Assembly (NCBI GenBank): GCA_025738555.1
Contig: JAOVFP010000001.1
Location: 6,076,001-6,140,000, forward strand
Origin: Cyathus striatus
Taxonomy: Eukaryota; Basidiomycota; Agaricomycetes; Agaricales; Nidulariaceae
DNA length: 64,000 nucleotides
Reading direction: 5' to 3'
Positions 12,235 through 23,344 of the stretch are shown here, piece by piece (the stretch's first letter is position 1; every line of letters starts with the position of its first letter). A model generated the notes under the pieces. It was not told the origin of the DNA. It searched no databases and saw only the letters and a list, made by a program, of their open reading frames with translations. The translations under genes were made by a program, and so were the position numbers.

Positions 12235-13235
12235 TTTATAGAAGTATGATGTGTAATAACTGAAAAATGTGACATGTAAGAAAGTGTAACAAAATGAGAG
12301 AAAATATATGACAGATATAACAGACATGGAAAATGTGACAAATATGTAAGAAATGTGACAAATGTGTAAAATATGATAAGTGTTATATGAATGATGCTTG
12401 AAGAGTGTGACAGGTATAACAGACAGGAAAAAGGGTGACAGATGTGAAAAGCATGACATTTATGACAGATGAGAGTAATAAGTGTGATATATATGACCAG
12501 TAGTAAAATGTGTGACATATGTGACGAGTGTGACGAATCTGACAAGTGTGACATGTAAGATAAATGTGATATGCATGACAAGTGTGACAAATCTGACAAG
12601 TATGACATGTAAGAATGTGATATGCATGACAAATGTGACATACATAACAGGTGTGACATGTATAAAAAATGTGACAAGTGTGACAAATGCTACATACATG
12701 ACATATACAACAGGTGTGACAAATATGAGGAGCATGACATTCGTGCTGTGAGACATGTGAGACATGTGACATATGTGAGATGTGTGACATACATGAGATG
12801 TGTGACATATGTGAGACATGTGACATACGTGAGACGTGTGACATACATGAGATGTGTGACATACATGAGACATGTGACATATGTGAGATGTGTGACATAC
12901 ATGAGACGTGTGACATACATGAGACGTGTGACATACATGAGATGTGTGACATACGTGAGACATGTGATATACATGAGATGTGTGACATACATGAGATGTG
13001 TGACATATGTGAGACATGTGATATACATGAGATGTGTGACATACATGAGACATATGTGAGACATATATGAGACGTGTGACATACGTGTGACAGGTGTGAC
13101 AGGTGTGACGTACATAACAGGTGTGACATACGTGACATACACAACAAGTGTGACAAGTATGACAAATGCTACATATGTCACATACGTGACGGATGTGACG
13201 GATGTGACGGGAGTGACAGGTGTGACATGTGGGAA
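12235..13235 (-). repeat. 9/18-bp GTGTGACATACATGAGA satellite, right arm
   Basis: This is the reverse-complement counterpart of the left satellite, but longer. From about 12765 to 13075 it forms a regular 18-bp array (GTGACATACATGAGATGT with C/T and A/G variants) that has no equal in the left arm, so the two arms have evolved separately. Confidence 0.8.
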
Positions 13236-13259
13236 AATGTGATATTCCTATATTCATTT

Positions 13260-13770
13260 ATAAATTAATATGCTATTATTTATACAATGATCACTTATGA
13301 TCACTTTTACATTTATTAGTATTAACTAGTAAGCATTACACACAATAATATGCTATTATAATATACCATGATCACTTATGATCACTTCTACATTCATTAA
13401 TATTCACCAGAAGTCATTATGCACTATAAAACACTATTATAACATACCATGATCACTTATGATCACTTACACATCCATTAGTATTCACTAGTAGTCATTA
13501 TGCACTATAATACATTATTATATCATATCATGATCACTTATGATCACTTACACATCCATTAGTATTCACTAGTAGTCATTACACACTATAATACACCATT
13601 ATATCATATCATGATCACTTATGATCACTTTCACATTCATTAGTATTCATTACTAGTCAATATGCCCTTTAATATCCATCATACACTATTATAACATCCA
13701 ATGATCACCTTTGATCACTCATACATTCATTAATAATAATGAATACCATTAGATTTTATCAGTGATCATG
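13260..13770 (-). repeat. ~80-bp tandem repeats, right arm (about 6 units)
   Basis: Units read TGATCACTTATGATCACTT, then CATTAGTATTCACTAGTAGT, then TGCACTATAATAC. They are the inverse of the left array with one extra, nearly duplicated unit (about 13450-13610). Confidence 0.75.
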
Positions 13771-13841
13771 GAAGTCAGGGATTTTGTGATTACTTTTTCA
13801 TAAAACCTGGGCTTTTTATGATCCAAATGGCTAACACCCTT

Positions 13842-13849
13842 CTCTCACC
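13842..13849. repeat. Candidate 8-bp target-site duplication, right copy
   Basis: CTCTCACC directly follows the right arm of the palindromic element and matches 9935-9942. Confidence 0.5.
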
Positions 13850-14168
13850 TGCATCCTTTAACCAGTTTACAAATAACCTTCGACTCATCTTTGCTACTCA
13901 TCTTGGAAACATGTGAAAACACGCATTTATTATCTAGGGCCTTGACCAAGGCAAGATGCTCTAGATGCACATCTTTTCGTGCTCATGTAAAAAACGTGCC
14001 TACAGAAAGATACACCAGCCGAGACAAAAATGATCAATGATCTATGACTTCGAAACTGTTATGCATCAAGTTATCATTCAGTACTAAGTGTGTACAATAA
14101 AGGTCATTGAATTTGAACTCAATATGGTAAAGTTAATCTTGATCTGTAGCTTTAAGTAAGCTCATAAA

Positions 14169-14900
14169 TTAGTTATGATTTAGGCAGACGGAATTAGGCC
14201 ACCAACCTTGTCGAGCGGGTTGTCCTCGATAGCTATATGTTTTGATCATTTGCACAGTAACCCACCCAGGAACTCCATTCACAAGACTTAGGCGATATTT
14301 GGCCAATTTGGGATGCGGGTGCCTGGATCTCACAACCTGCCAATTACAGGTTTCCTCCATCATCCATGCCTGTAACTCGCCTTTACCAAATGAGTGGAGA
14401 TATATGTCCCCTGGGATTGCTGTGGTATTCGAATCTGGTAGAGGTGCTTCAATTCGAGAATTACCAGTGGATTCAAACCAGCCCAATGTTTCATGGATTC
14501 CGCGGATCTTGCGCTCTTTCCGGGATGAGGACATGATATATTCTTATCAACTTTTGGTAAGGCGATCGGGGGTGCATATGGAGGTTCGCAGACTCACCAA
14601 CGTCAGACCCGTGTCCTGGGGGTCTTATTACTCGGTAAGGAGTTTGTGACCATAGACTGTTAACACAGGCAACAGAGTTACGCTCCGGCCCTGCGAAAGC
14701 AGCCCTCCGCAAAGCTCCCTTGAGATTATCCTCAGGTACTGGCGTCAAAGGTGAAGAAATATCATCCGAAGCTGGGTCTTGAACGATTGGGACATTAATC
14801 TGAGCATTATATGAGCCATTTAAATGTGATATTTAGTGATTGTATGCAACATATTTACCTGGAGCCGCTTAGCATGCTTGTTTCGTGTGGTTCTATCCAT
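14169..14900 (-). CDS. Small protein of unknown function
   Basis: Exon 1 starts at the ATG at 14900 (MDRTTRNKHAKRLQ) and ends at a GTAAAT donor. Exon 2 has NVPIVQDPASDDISSPLTPV and LKGALRRAAFAGPERNS, and runs to a GTGAGT donor near 14600. Exon 3 starts near 14540 (SSSRKERKIRGIHETLGWFE) and continues with IPGDIYLHSFGKGELQAWM, WQVVRSRHPHPKLAKYRLSL and NGVPGWVTVQ, with a stop at 14169. The pattern GDIYxH...xxWM...HPxxxxYRLxxxNGxPxWVT reminds me of hypothetical proteins common in Agaricomycetes, but I know no function. The basic N-terminus could bind nucleic acid. No stop interrupts the exons, unlike its neighbours. Total length is roughly 200 residues. Confidence 0.55.
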
Positions 14901-15397
14901 CAGCGTGAAAGATTGACGGTGAATGGGTATCTCCTAATTCTTTCAATATTCTGACAGCGAAGTCGGCAACGATATAAATCAACGTACGTCTTGCTCAATA
15001 GCACGTTTGCCTCTGTGAGGAATATGTGCACTGCTCTGCAACTCAAATAACACAGTAGTATTAACCATGACATGCAGAGAAGATGGGAGGATGGTGAACA
15101 AAAAGTGAATTTCTACAGATTGATTCCTACTTATAACGAATTCCCGGAATGCACTGGAATTTAACAAAGGAAAGGTATAAATTATTATTATTAATAAGAT
15201 GTTCAATCCCATTACTGTGGGCATGTGAGCAATGAGAGGATAGCATGGCTAGCATGGCGTGTCATGCACTTATGATTGCCAATCAAGTTGATATTTTTTG
15301 CGCGCCTCATTGTAGCCACGTCATGTTGGCTAGAACTTGTTTAAACAGGAATAAGCGTACTATGTAGACAGCTCGTTTATGAGGGGTATAGCTATGT
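14901..15397. other. Gene-free spacer
   Basis: Nothing coding or repeated was recognised between the unknown gene and the 3' end of WD40 gene C. The candidate frames here are short and uninformative. Confidence 0.35.
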
Positions 15398-17234
15398 CTA
15401 GTACAAGATATCCATCTCTCTATTTTCAGCTTTGAGCCACTCCAATGCACGGTCTCTCAGTTTTGTGGACAAATGATTAAGAAATTGTTGCATGTAACTC
15501 GAGAGCGACAAGTATCCATAGTAGATATGAATCGAAGCCCAGTGGCCGAAATCTTTAGCATAATGCCATGTTGAAAATAGCGGATACAATTGCAAGTTTG
15601 TCAACTACCCTTGATAACATTAGTTAAATGGAGCAGGAATCCAACGCACGTACTTACACTAGTGGTATAGGAACAATAAAAAATGATTAAAATGACAGCT
15701 CCTATCATGATCACAAAGCCTCGTTGAGCTACTTCATCATTGGTCAGAATCTTCGATGGGTGTTTGAAATCAAATCATCATAAATCTAAATCCTGATAAA
15801 ACATACGCGTGTAAGATTGACAACATCTTCTATGTGTTCTCGCGCGCTTCTTTCTGTATGAGGAAGTCATTTAAAATCACTTAATTATGTATGATATAAT
15901 GTTAACTTGCCAACTGCACCCTCCCATACATTAACTTGCAGTATCTTATCAGCTGTTGCTGCGGCAATGATCTCTTGGTCTTCGATTTGAATGCACTGTT
16001 GAAGAGTGATGTCAATAATAAAACAAGGCAGTAAAAGACCTCTTACGGCTAAGGCTTTGATGAAGGCCCCTGGATATTGATAGCGTTAGTGTTTTGAGTC
16101 GTGAAATGGATGTAGTATGTAAAGTAAATACTCACCATTCTCCAATGTTTGTAGCACCACTCCAGAGTGCACACTCCAAATGTTAATATGCCCATCGTGT
16201 GAGCCACATGCCACATGATGACCATTGTTTAGAAATATGGCTGCGACGGGCTCGTTGCGTGATTTATTCGTCATGATATGGAACTTCTTCACAAATTGTA
16301 GTTTGTTGATTGAATAAACAGCCATCCTGCCTTCAAGGTGGGATATCAGTATATACTGACGATCCTGGGATAAAGACGAGTAGTCTCTATATTCAGAAGT
16401 ATATTTTATTAAGGATATCGAAGGCAGTGGTAGAAACGACAGTGAGGCTTACAAAAATCGGAAAGCTGGAGATATCCTCCATAGTTTCACATTTTCAGTC
16501 AGGTTCCAGCAGCTAATAAATAGATATTAGAATAAGATTTATTTATATAAAATTTAGATCAGTGTACACAATACCGTGATTAAGATACGTGACAATAAGT
16601 TTTGTATCATTGTTGATGAGATGAAGAGAGCGGCCACGGATGCAAGTATCTTCATTGTCATCATTCTTCAGAGACCTTGCATCTGGTTTAGGGAGAATAT
16701 TAGTCATTGCGAAGTGCTCTGAAATAGGTCAGGTACAACAAAAGTCAAAGTGGTCGAATACACACTACTAGTTAGCTTGGTGGTGATATGTATTTCAGGT
16801 CCGACTGCAAGGGCTACCAGCTGGCCAGATCTACTGACTTTGATAGAGTACCCAGGAGCATCCCGAAGTCCAGTCAGTATTTCAGAGCCAGGACTCTATA
16901 ATTTGGTTCTACTGTGCGTCAAATTCAATGAACCAGAACGATATAAACATACATTGAAATCATTGATGTAGAAAGTTCCATGCAGACACCCGCAGTAAAT
17001 TTTGCAGCGATGGGCCAGATCCCAAGCAAGTGATATAACAGGTGAATGCATCTGAATGTGATGAAGAACATCTCCAGCATTAACGCCGTAGATAATTACC
17101 AGTCCATCCTCACTACTGCTAGCCAAGTATTCCCCGGTTGGAGAGAATTTCAGAACATTGACCGAATCTTCATTATCTTTTCTGTGGGACCAGGTACTCA
17201 AGTAGGTGGGATCCATCAGCGAGTGTGTTGGCAT
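15398..17234 (-). CDS. WD40 repeat protein C with C-terminal membrane helix (apparently intact)
   Basis: The start at 17234 gives MPTHSLMDPTYLSTWSHRKD and then the blade VLKFSPTGEYLASSSEDGLV; the exon ends at a GTATGT donor near 16953. Following exons hold DAPGYSIKVSRSGQLVALAV, ARSLKNDDNEDTCIRGRS ending KLIVTYLNHGI, NLTENVKLWRISPAF, and a blade with AVYSINKLQFVKKFHIM and VACGSHDGHINIWSVHSG. Then come EDQEIIAAATADKILQVNVW, a short helix ARXHIEDVVN, the membrane helix GFVIMIGAVILIIFYCSY and an amphipathic tail (FLNHLSTKLRDRALEWLKAE) with stop TAG at 15398-15400. I traced all exons without an internal stop, so this may be the functional member of the family with A and B. The role is likely a membrane-anchored beta-propeller scaffold; the partner is unknown. 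Exon borders come from comparison with A and splice motifs, not transcripts. Confidence 0.72.
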
Positions 17235-17973
17235 TGGGTATCACACCCAAATGGTCGATTTAGCATATATATCCTGATGAGTCAACAACATGCATGAATC
17301 CGGAGGATCTCCTCGATTGCAAGGAGTTGCCACGTCAGAGCATACGTGATTACCAAGATAGATGTGACATTAAATGTGAGCAATCAGAGTTCTTCATTAG
17401 CAGTCTTGAACTTTACAATCAGAACGTCAAATCAAGATATCAACTCCTTGCAAACAGGAGACATGTGCCCCAGTGAAGCATGACCCCCTCGTGTCCTTAT
17501 CTTTCACCTTGTCTGGGTGTCACCGTACCACATGAAGAAATCCTCGTGTGCCTTCCTTAGCGGCATGTGTTAACTTGTGCAAGATAGATGGTTTTTTTTT
17601 TTTTTTTCAGTATTCTTCTTTCCATTTCGGACAGCATCTTCCAAGTGGTCGGCTTGTGTCCCGTAGCCTGTCTATAGAAAGGCCAGGCAACCATTACTGA
17701 GTTAGGTATCTGAGGATTGTCCTTGACCAACGTGTATGTTTTTTTGATCATAATTACTCATCATGCTAATAATTTATGGTGCCAATAATTAGAGATCTTA
17801 GATTGAAAATGGCTGACTTGACATAACAAAGGAATTAGAGACAAAGATGCTAGGAAAACAAAACCCCCTGTAACCTCGAAATTCTCCCACTATTAGTGAC
17901 CATAAGTAAATCTCACAAAATCCTTTGAAGTAAATCACGACGATATATAGTAAAGTGCACTAGCAGTGCTAAC
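17235..17973. other. Intergenic region between divergent genes
   Basis: It lies between the start of WD40 gene C (minus) and the start of the large plus-strand gene, so both promoters should be here. A run of 17 T's lies at about 17591-17607. No TATA or other motif can be assigned with confidence. Confidence 0.4.
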
Positions 17974-20900
17974 ATGGATGAAGATATTGACATGGATACC
18001 GGATGGAGTAACACTGCAGCTATAGTAACTCCGGGTAGTAAAAGCATGGTACAAGATGTGCGTAGAACATGTCCTATATCATTTATGCATAAATTTAGTT
18101 GAGTGACTACCATCGCATTGGTCATATCCAGCCAGTCGATGTTGATGAAGATCCAGGAATTTCAAATGATATGGTGTGTAGAGCCAAACATAGGGCGTTC
18201 TTAGGCTCACGAGTTTTTTTTCTTTGAAGTACGAGCCAGGTGAAAAATGCCACATTGACAGCATATCCCATCCAAATGATACCAAACACACAATAAAGGG
18301 GCTTTGCTCACACGAGATGGACAATTTTGCAGGGCGTGCTGAAACACCATTTCAAGCAATCAAGGAATCAAGGTACATAGTTAACAGATGTATATCATAA
18401 TTCTTTTTATTTATTAGTAATGCCTGTATTTAGGGAACGCTTGCAAAGTTATTTGGATCAGGGTTAAGGAGAAGTAATACTGTGGTGACCAGAGAGGACA
18501 ACCACGCAGATAGTGAAGAAGCGTCAAAGGGGGCTCAACACGAAGGGGGTGAAACCGTGAAGTTACCCGAACTAGAGGACTTCACCTTTACTTCAAAGGT
18601 AGACAACATGTCCACGGTTCCAGCTGAGAAAGATAATCCTATGAGCATTGCATCAGAGACATTTAAGTTGACCGATGTCAGTGGTAGTACTACAGAAAAC
18701 TCGACTGAAACAGATACGGGGGGAAGCGACAAAACAATAAAACAGCCTGAGGTCTTTATTTGCTTCTATTTTTGTTTAAATTGCCATCATTAACTCAACT
18801 GAAAACCAGCAGACTGGGGCTGGATCTCTTCGACGCTCTAAGCAGGTCAAAGCAGTGATCATAAAAGGTAAATGTGGCAAGGAAGAAGAAAGGTCGAAGA
18901 AACCCACAAAGAGGACAAAAACGAAAGGGAAAGGGGGGGGGAAAGAGAAAGGGAAAGAAAAGCAGAAACCTGTAGATAGCCAGGCATCTCCCGTAGGGAA
19001 TTTCATTAACTGTTTATTCAGATCCTACTAAAACATATTTAGGGAACCACTGAAGAAGTTCTAAAGTCAATCTTCAATTCAAACCCCCTTCCCAAACCTG
19101 TGAGTTCGCAATACAAAGAGGCATGTGAAAGCGAAACAGAAATGGAAGCTGACAGCGAGTATCCCAGAACGGATTCATCTCGCGATCCTAGTCAGCGTGA
19201 GGATAGCGGGGCGGAAGAAGTTATCTTGGAGTCAGCGCAGCGTGACAAGGTACCAATGTTCACTGATTTTTGCCGATGACCATCATTCTAATCGTATTTG
19301 ATAGCTGGATGGTAACAAGAGCATAAATCCGATGGATTTGGACCCTTTGGAATATATTAATGAGGAAGTTGGTGATGGTACGAAAGAAATACAATCGGCA
19401 CAGACAGACAAGGTGCATTCACTGATATTGTTCCAAGTGCTTCGTTCTAACATAATTGATAGCTGGATGGTACCAACACCATAGTTCCGATGGATTTGGA
19501 TGCTTTGGTATGTATTTACTTTCATAAAGGCATTCGACACTTTAATCATAATTAATAGCCTAGTGGTAGCGGCCAACAGAAACTAGGCCCTCGGTCATCG
19601 GGTGCCGAGGTGCTGCCGATCGTTGATTGGAATGGATTTCGGATACATCCACAAGTGACTAACGAATCAGCATTCCAGCTCCCGAATCCTGCCCCCAAAT
19701 TCTACAGGCTGAATATATTTAATAGGCCTAGTAAAGCTCCCACTTCCGCAGACGATGCCATACCCAGCCAACAGCCAAATCCAGCTCTCATAAATGACAC
19801 CACAGTCAACCAACCACCGAATCCCGCTCCCTCTAAGTCGACCGCAGCCTCTAAACAGTCAAATCCTGCTCCTGTTCAGATCGCTACAGCCGTTGAAAAG
19901 CCAAGTATCCAGAATGATCCTGGAACAACACTCCCATTAAACATTGGTAATTTTATCACCGCTATAAGTCATCAGTTCAACACATTTCACGAAGATCAGA
20001 AACGATATAACGATAATAGCGCTTCGGAGTTGAAGAAACAGAAAGAAAAAGAATACGAATCATTCAAGGCATTACTCCTTCAAGAGCAAAAGAAGACAGC
20101 TCATATCGTATCAGACACAATAGAACGTGAGTGACGTCAGCAAGAAGATGAGTTCAGAGCCTTGCTGAAAAATAGAGAAGCAGAAAGGCAGCATAATAGA
20201 GTGTTATTGGGTGAGGCTTTGAGACATCAAGCGGAGCAGTACGAATCGTCAGTGAGGTCAACGGTCAAAGGACTTTTGTCAACAGGTCTGTCTTATCGAA
20301 GATCTACCAATTGTGGGTGGTTATTGATTGCTTCCTACAGGTGGAAGTGTCCCCAGAGAGTCTCCGTCATCGAGTAGGGTGCCTCATAGTGATCGCATTC
20401 CCAACTTAGCATCTTCAGGAACAGGCTCGTGCAGGAAGATCATTCACACTAAGGAACAAGTGCCTTTGAAAAATGATCCCAGAAGAAGCTTCTTTCTGGT
20501 GCGTCAGTACTCTTATTTTAAATGTTCGCTGTCGTTAAAGCAATTGTAGGAAGCAATTCGTACGCATATCAAGCATCTACTTGGAATGAAGAAAGACCAG
20601 AGATACAATGCAGAGCTATTTGACAGATTCGCCCCATTAACAGATGAAGAGCTTGAGAAATATAACGATCGCGATATAGGGTTCCCACCAATAACAGCCA
20701 ATGACTTCTGCATCGACTTCTCAAAGACAATAACCATCCTGTTCAACATTGAAGCCGCTGATGTTGTAGTGGAAGACTTCCTTGGGGCTGCCAAATGTGG
20801 CATGTATACATATTATGGAGAGCAATTTCCTGACGACTTCCTGGAATGGGATGTCATTCTCCAAGCTGTTCAAAGTCATTTGCAGTATATCTATGGTATA

Positions 20901-21455
20901 TATAAAGAATTTAGTTTGGACAATCCAGCACTGGCTGCACTTGAAAGACTGAAAAAGAACTCACGTGCAAGTCGCAAAAACACCATATGCACTCTTTATG
21001 TTTAATGTTAAGCGATCATAAACTCATAAGTAACTTAGTTATACAACAATCGTCTGCATGCCATAGAGATAGAAGATGGTGTTCAAAGGCATTTTGATTT
21101 GATAAAAGCTATAGGTACCGCTGGAGTTAGCTCTGATGAAACAGATATGGACGCAAAGCTGAAGCAATTCAAAACAATTGGCCCAATATGGCGTGCAAAA
21201 CCGCTGGAGGTATTGTATCATTGTCTAGATACCTATGAAAATAGTACAGCAATAATCGGAAGAACTCGGCGAAGGCCAGGAAATGAAAAGCGCCATAGGG
21301 TTCATACAACTAGAAAGAATCCTGATACAATTGCACCACAAGGGCTTCCAATTAACTGTTATGATGAATCATGGTATCAGAGTCTTCGTCCATCTGAGAG
21401 ACGATTGTTGGATGCCAAATTAAGCATTGCTTATCAGTTCGACAGTGATACTTAA
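17974..21455 (+). pseudogene. Large multi-exon protein of an Agaricomycete family of unknown function (one in-frame TGA)
   Basis: About twelve exons are separated by ~50-base introns. The N-terminal part is acidic and Ser/Thr-rich (MDEDIDMDTGWSNTAAIVTP; LPELEDFTFTSKVDNMSTV), then basic (KKPTKRTKTKGKGGGKEKGK). Two short duplicated exons follow (LDGNKSINPMDLDPL and LDGTNTIVPMDLDAL), then a proline-rich exon with repeats of NPAP, then a coiled coil (about 19990-20270). A conserved C-terminal region starts IRTHIKHLLGMKKDQRYNAE and includes GFPPITANDFCIDFSKTIT and WDVILQAVQSHLQYIYGI. The last exon has AIGTAGVSSDETDMDAKLKQ and stops at 21455. The G-x-x-G-[MV]-S-S-D-E motif is one I associate with very common hypothetical proteins of mushrooms, often near transposons. 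TGA at 20132-20134 interrupts the coiled coil in frame (IERE-RQQEDEF), so this copy is probably inactive or spliced around it. Joins of the first exons are uncertain. Confidence 0.6.
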
Positions 21456-22561
21456 GACTGAAACAGTTGTATTTAATCTTACATATATGTAACAATCACT
21501 TTGATGTATCGGGGTTAACGGTGCCAGATGTAATGAATGATCGATCCAGCTATCAGCTTGAAAGCCGTCATATTCAGTATTCTAATAATAGCAGGAGTCT
21601 ATTAATACATTAAGATGATAGTAGTCCACTTGTCAAGAACAACTTGCGTCCACTTTCTCTGTCCTTGATTCTCTCTCTCTCATGCTGCCCTTCCTCCGTC
21701 CTTCCTTCCCTCCCTCGCACTCACATTTTCTCTTGCTATATTTGCTTTCTCTGTGCTCTCATGTCCTCTATTTCATGGTTTGTATGTATGTTTTGTAGGT
21801 ACAAGCTATGAAAGAGAGACAAATTCAGCCCGTAGTCCTTGGACTGTGAGAATCCTCTGTTTCCCCGTCAAAGTTTCACAGTAGGTTCAGCTCTAGTCTG
21901 CTTACAGTCCGAACTACAGTCTAAGTACAAATGAGCTTACAGTTTGCCTACGTGCAAGCCTCTGGCAGTGTATTATCTAAAAGTACTCGGGGCCTGTTCG
22001 GGTGCACGGTCTATTTTTTTTAGCTGGGGTAGGCTTACATAGGAAACAATGTCACAGTTACATAATGTGTTACATATGCATTGGCGCATTGGCGCATCAT
22101 CTCTGGAAACCAATCGACGACTTAGCTGCTCAATGCACAGTGATGTGTGATGTATCTTGTTTCAGTGGGTGACAAAACAACAGTATTAGTTAGAAAGTCC
22201 CTCTAAAGTCAATATTTTTTTTAATTTTACAATACGGAGGCATTAGAATAGTTATATCACACAACAGTCAAATTTGAGTTTAACAAAATGACACCTTCAT
22301 CACCATTAGATCAATAGTGACCCCATGATGACTAAATCACTACGTATTAGTGACTGAGTGTTTTTACTAAAGGTGACAGGGCATACATGACTCAGTTACA
22401 GATGGCTCCGTAGGACCAATGACAAGGTTTCTGTATTCAATTAGCAAATGGTATCACTGGATCAAACTAGAATTAGAACCATCGCATCCACCTAAGAATT
22501 GCGGTCAGCTCATTGACTACAAGAGAGCATTCTATACTCACTGTTTACCTGTCCCAGCGCT
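21456..22561. other. Gene-free region with a pyrimidine-rich tract
   Basis: Positions about 21655-21780 are C/T-rich (CTTCCTCCGTCCTTCCTTCC). Around 22080-22100 GCATTGGCGCATTGGCGCATC is a short tandem repeat. The word GGCCTGTTCGGGTGCACGG near 21992 looks like the outer end of a DNA transposon, but no inverted partner was found nearby. Confidence 0.35.
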
Positions 22562-23344
22562 ATGAGAAGTGTTTGTGTGTATCGATTTACTGGACAAGCG
22601 GCCTTCCCTCCGGCTCTTCAGAATTTCCCACAGGATGTTTCCCTATCTCAACAACCAGTTAGAGTAAAAGCTGTAGATGGACGCTACTGCACTCTGTACG
22701 CGTATCTGTACACCTTCAGCTTAGGGAGTCGAACTGACGTTGTCAACACCATCAAGGACAAAATCAGCTGCACCAGAGATGCCACTCGTACCAGTAAATA
22801 TGGATAATCATATACCTCATGAATAATGTTCTTCAGCATCATAAAATAGTCAGACTAGAGTGCCAAATTAGTCTACTGTAATGCATTTCAGTTATCTGAC
22901 CATTGTGGCACGTTGACAGATGTGAAAGCATCAGGGAGTCCGAAGAACTTCCTAAGCATGCTTACCACTTTTCAATAATGTATTGTGTATGTATGCCTGT
23001 TAGTATTGCAGGGCATTGCTCACACAGAGAGCCCTTGCTCTCCATCCTTGTCTCCCAGGTGTATGGATGCGGTTCCGAGCTATCACAGGTGCGCTTGGGC
23101 TATGGGCTGAAGTACCATGCTAGCACTTGGCAGACACCCATGGGGACGATAGAGACGTCACCTTCGAGGCTAAGGAGATGTTCCAAAAGGCTTTCTTCAA
23201 CAAGGACGGGGGGGGGCCAAGATCGACGCGAACATTGCTAAGATGGCCGATTCACTCGATGCCGCTTGGGAAGAGGGAGGTGAGGCATGCGACAACTCAC
23301 TTAAGTTGTTGAAGTACATTGAATATGTTCGTTCTCAGGCATAG
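22562..23344 (+). pseudogene. Unidentified gene with a frameshift at a G-run
   Basis: A first coding-like stretch (22562-22800) has RSVCVYRFTGQAAFPPALQN and VDGRYCTLYAYLYTFSLGS. A later stretch starts near 23060 (WMRFRAITGALGLWAEVP), hits TAG, then continues in the same frame with HLADTHGDDRDVTFEAKEMF and FNKDGG. At the nine-G run at 23208-23216 the frame must shift for the clearly coding downstream part (KIDANIAKMADSLDAAWEEG ... LKLLKYIEYVRSQA, stop 23342-23344). Seven or ten G's would keep it open. I do not recognise the protein. The shift could be a real mutation or a sequencing error in the homopolymer. Confidence 0.35.

Larger units (their letters stand above)
9943..13841. mobile_element. 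3.9-kb palindromic element with very long inverted arms
   Basis: The left edge (TTTGGATCATAAAAAGCCCA from about 9959) is repeated in reverse complement at the right edge (about 13806-13827), and the match continues inwards for about 600 bases. It passes through a block of ~80-bp tandem repeats into TGTCACAC-type satellite. The centre (about 11170-12230) is not palindromic: it has a (GACACA)n tract at 11292-11318, a segment with CTCAACTGACTCTCAGC (about 11797-11813) and no transposase. The ends carry an 8-bp direct repeat, CTCTCACC. This is a foldback-like, non-autonomous DNA element; the superfamily (hAT or MULE) is inferred only from the flanking repeat. It sits between WD40 gene B and the gene at 14169-14900. 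Confidence 0.75.

Noticed and set aside
12172..13257. Long open frames up to 265 codons in the right arm, rich in Cys and His, which look like zinc-finger proteins.
   Set aside because: Same satellite in inverse orientation; the C/H spacing follows the 9- or 18-bp period and not a zinc-finger pattern.
10025..13770. CRISPR array, because of regular repeats.
   Set aside because: Units are ~80 bp or 9/18 bp without unique spacers, in a eukaryotic context.
21985..22020. GGCCTGTTCGGG as the end of a Harbinger or hAT element.
   Set aside because: No inverted partner or duplication was found within several kilobases.
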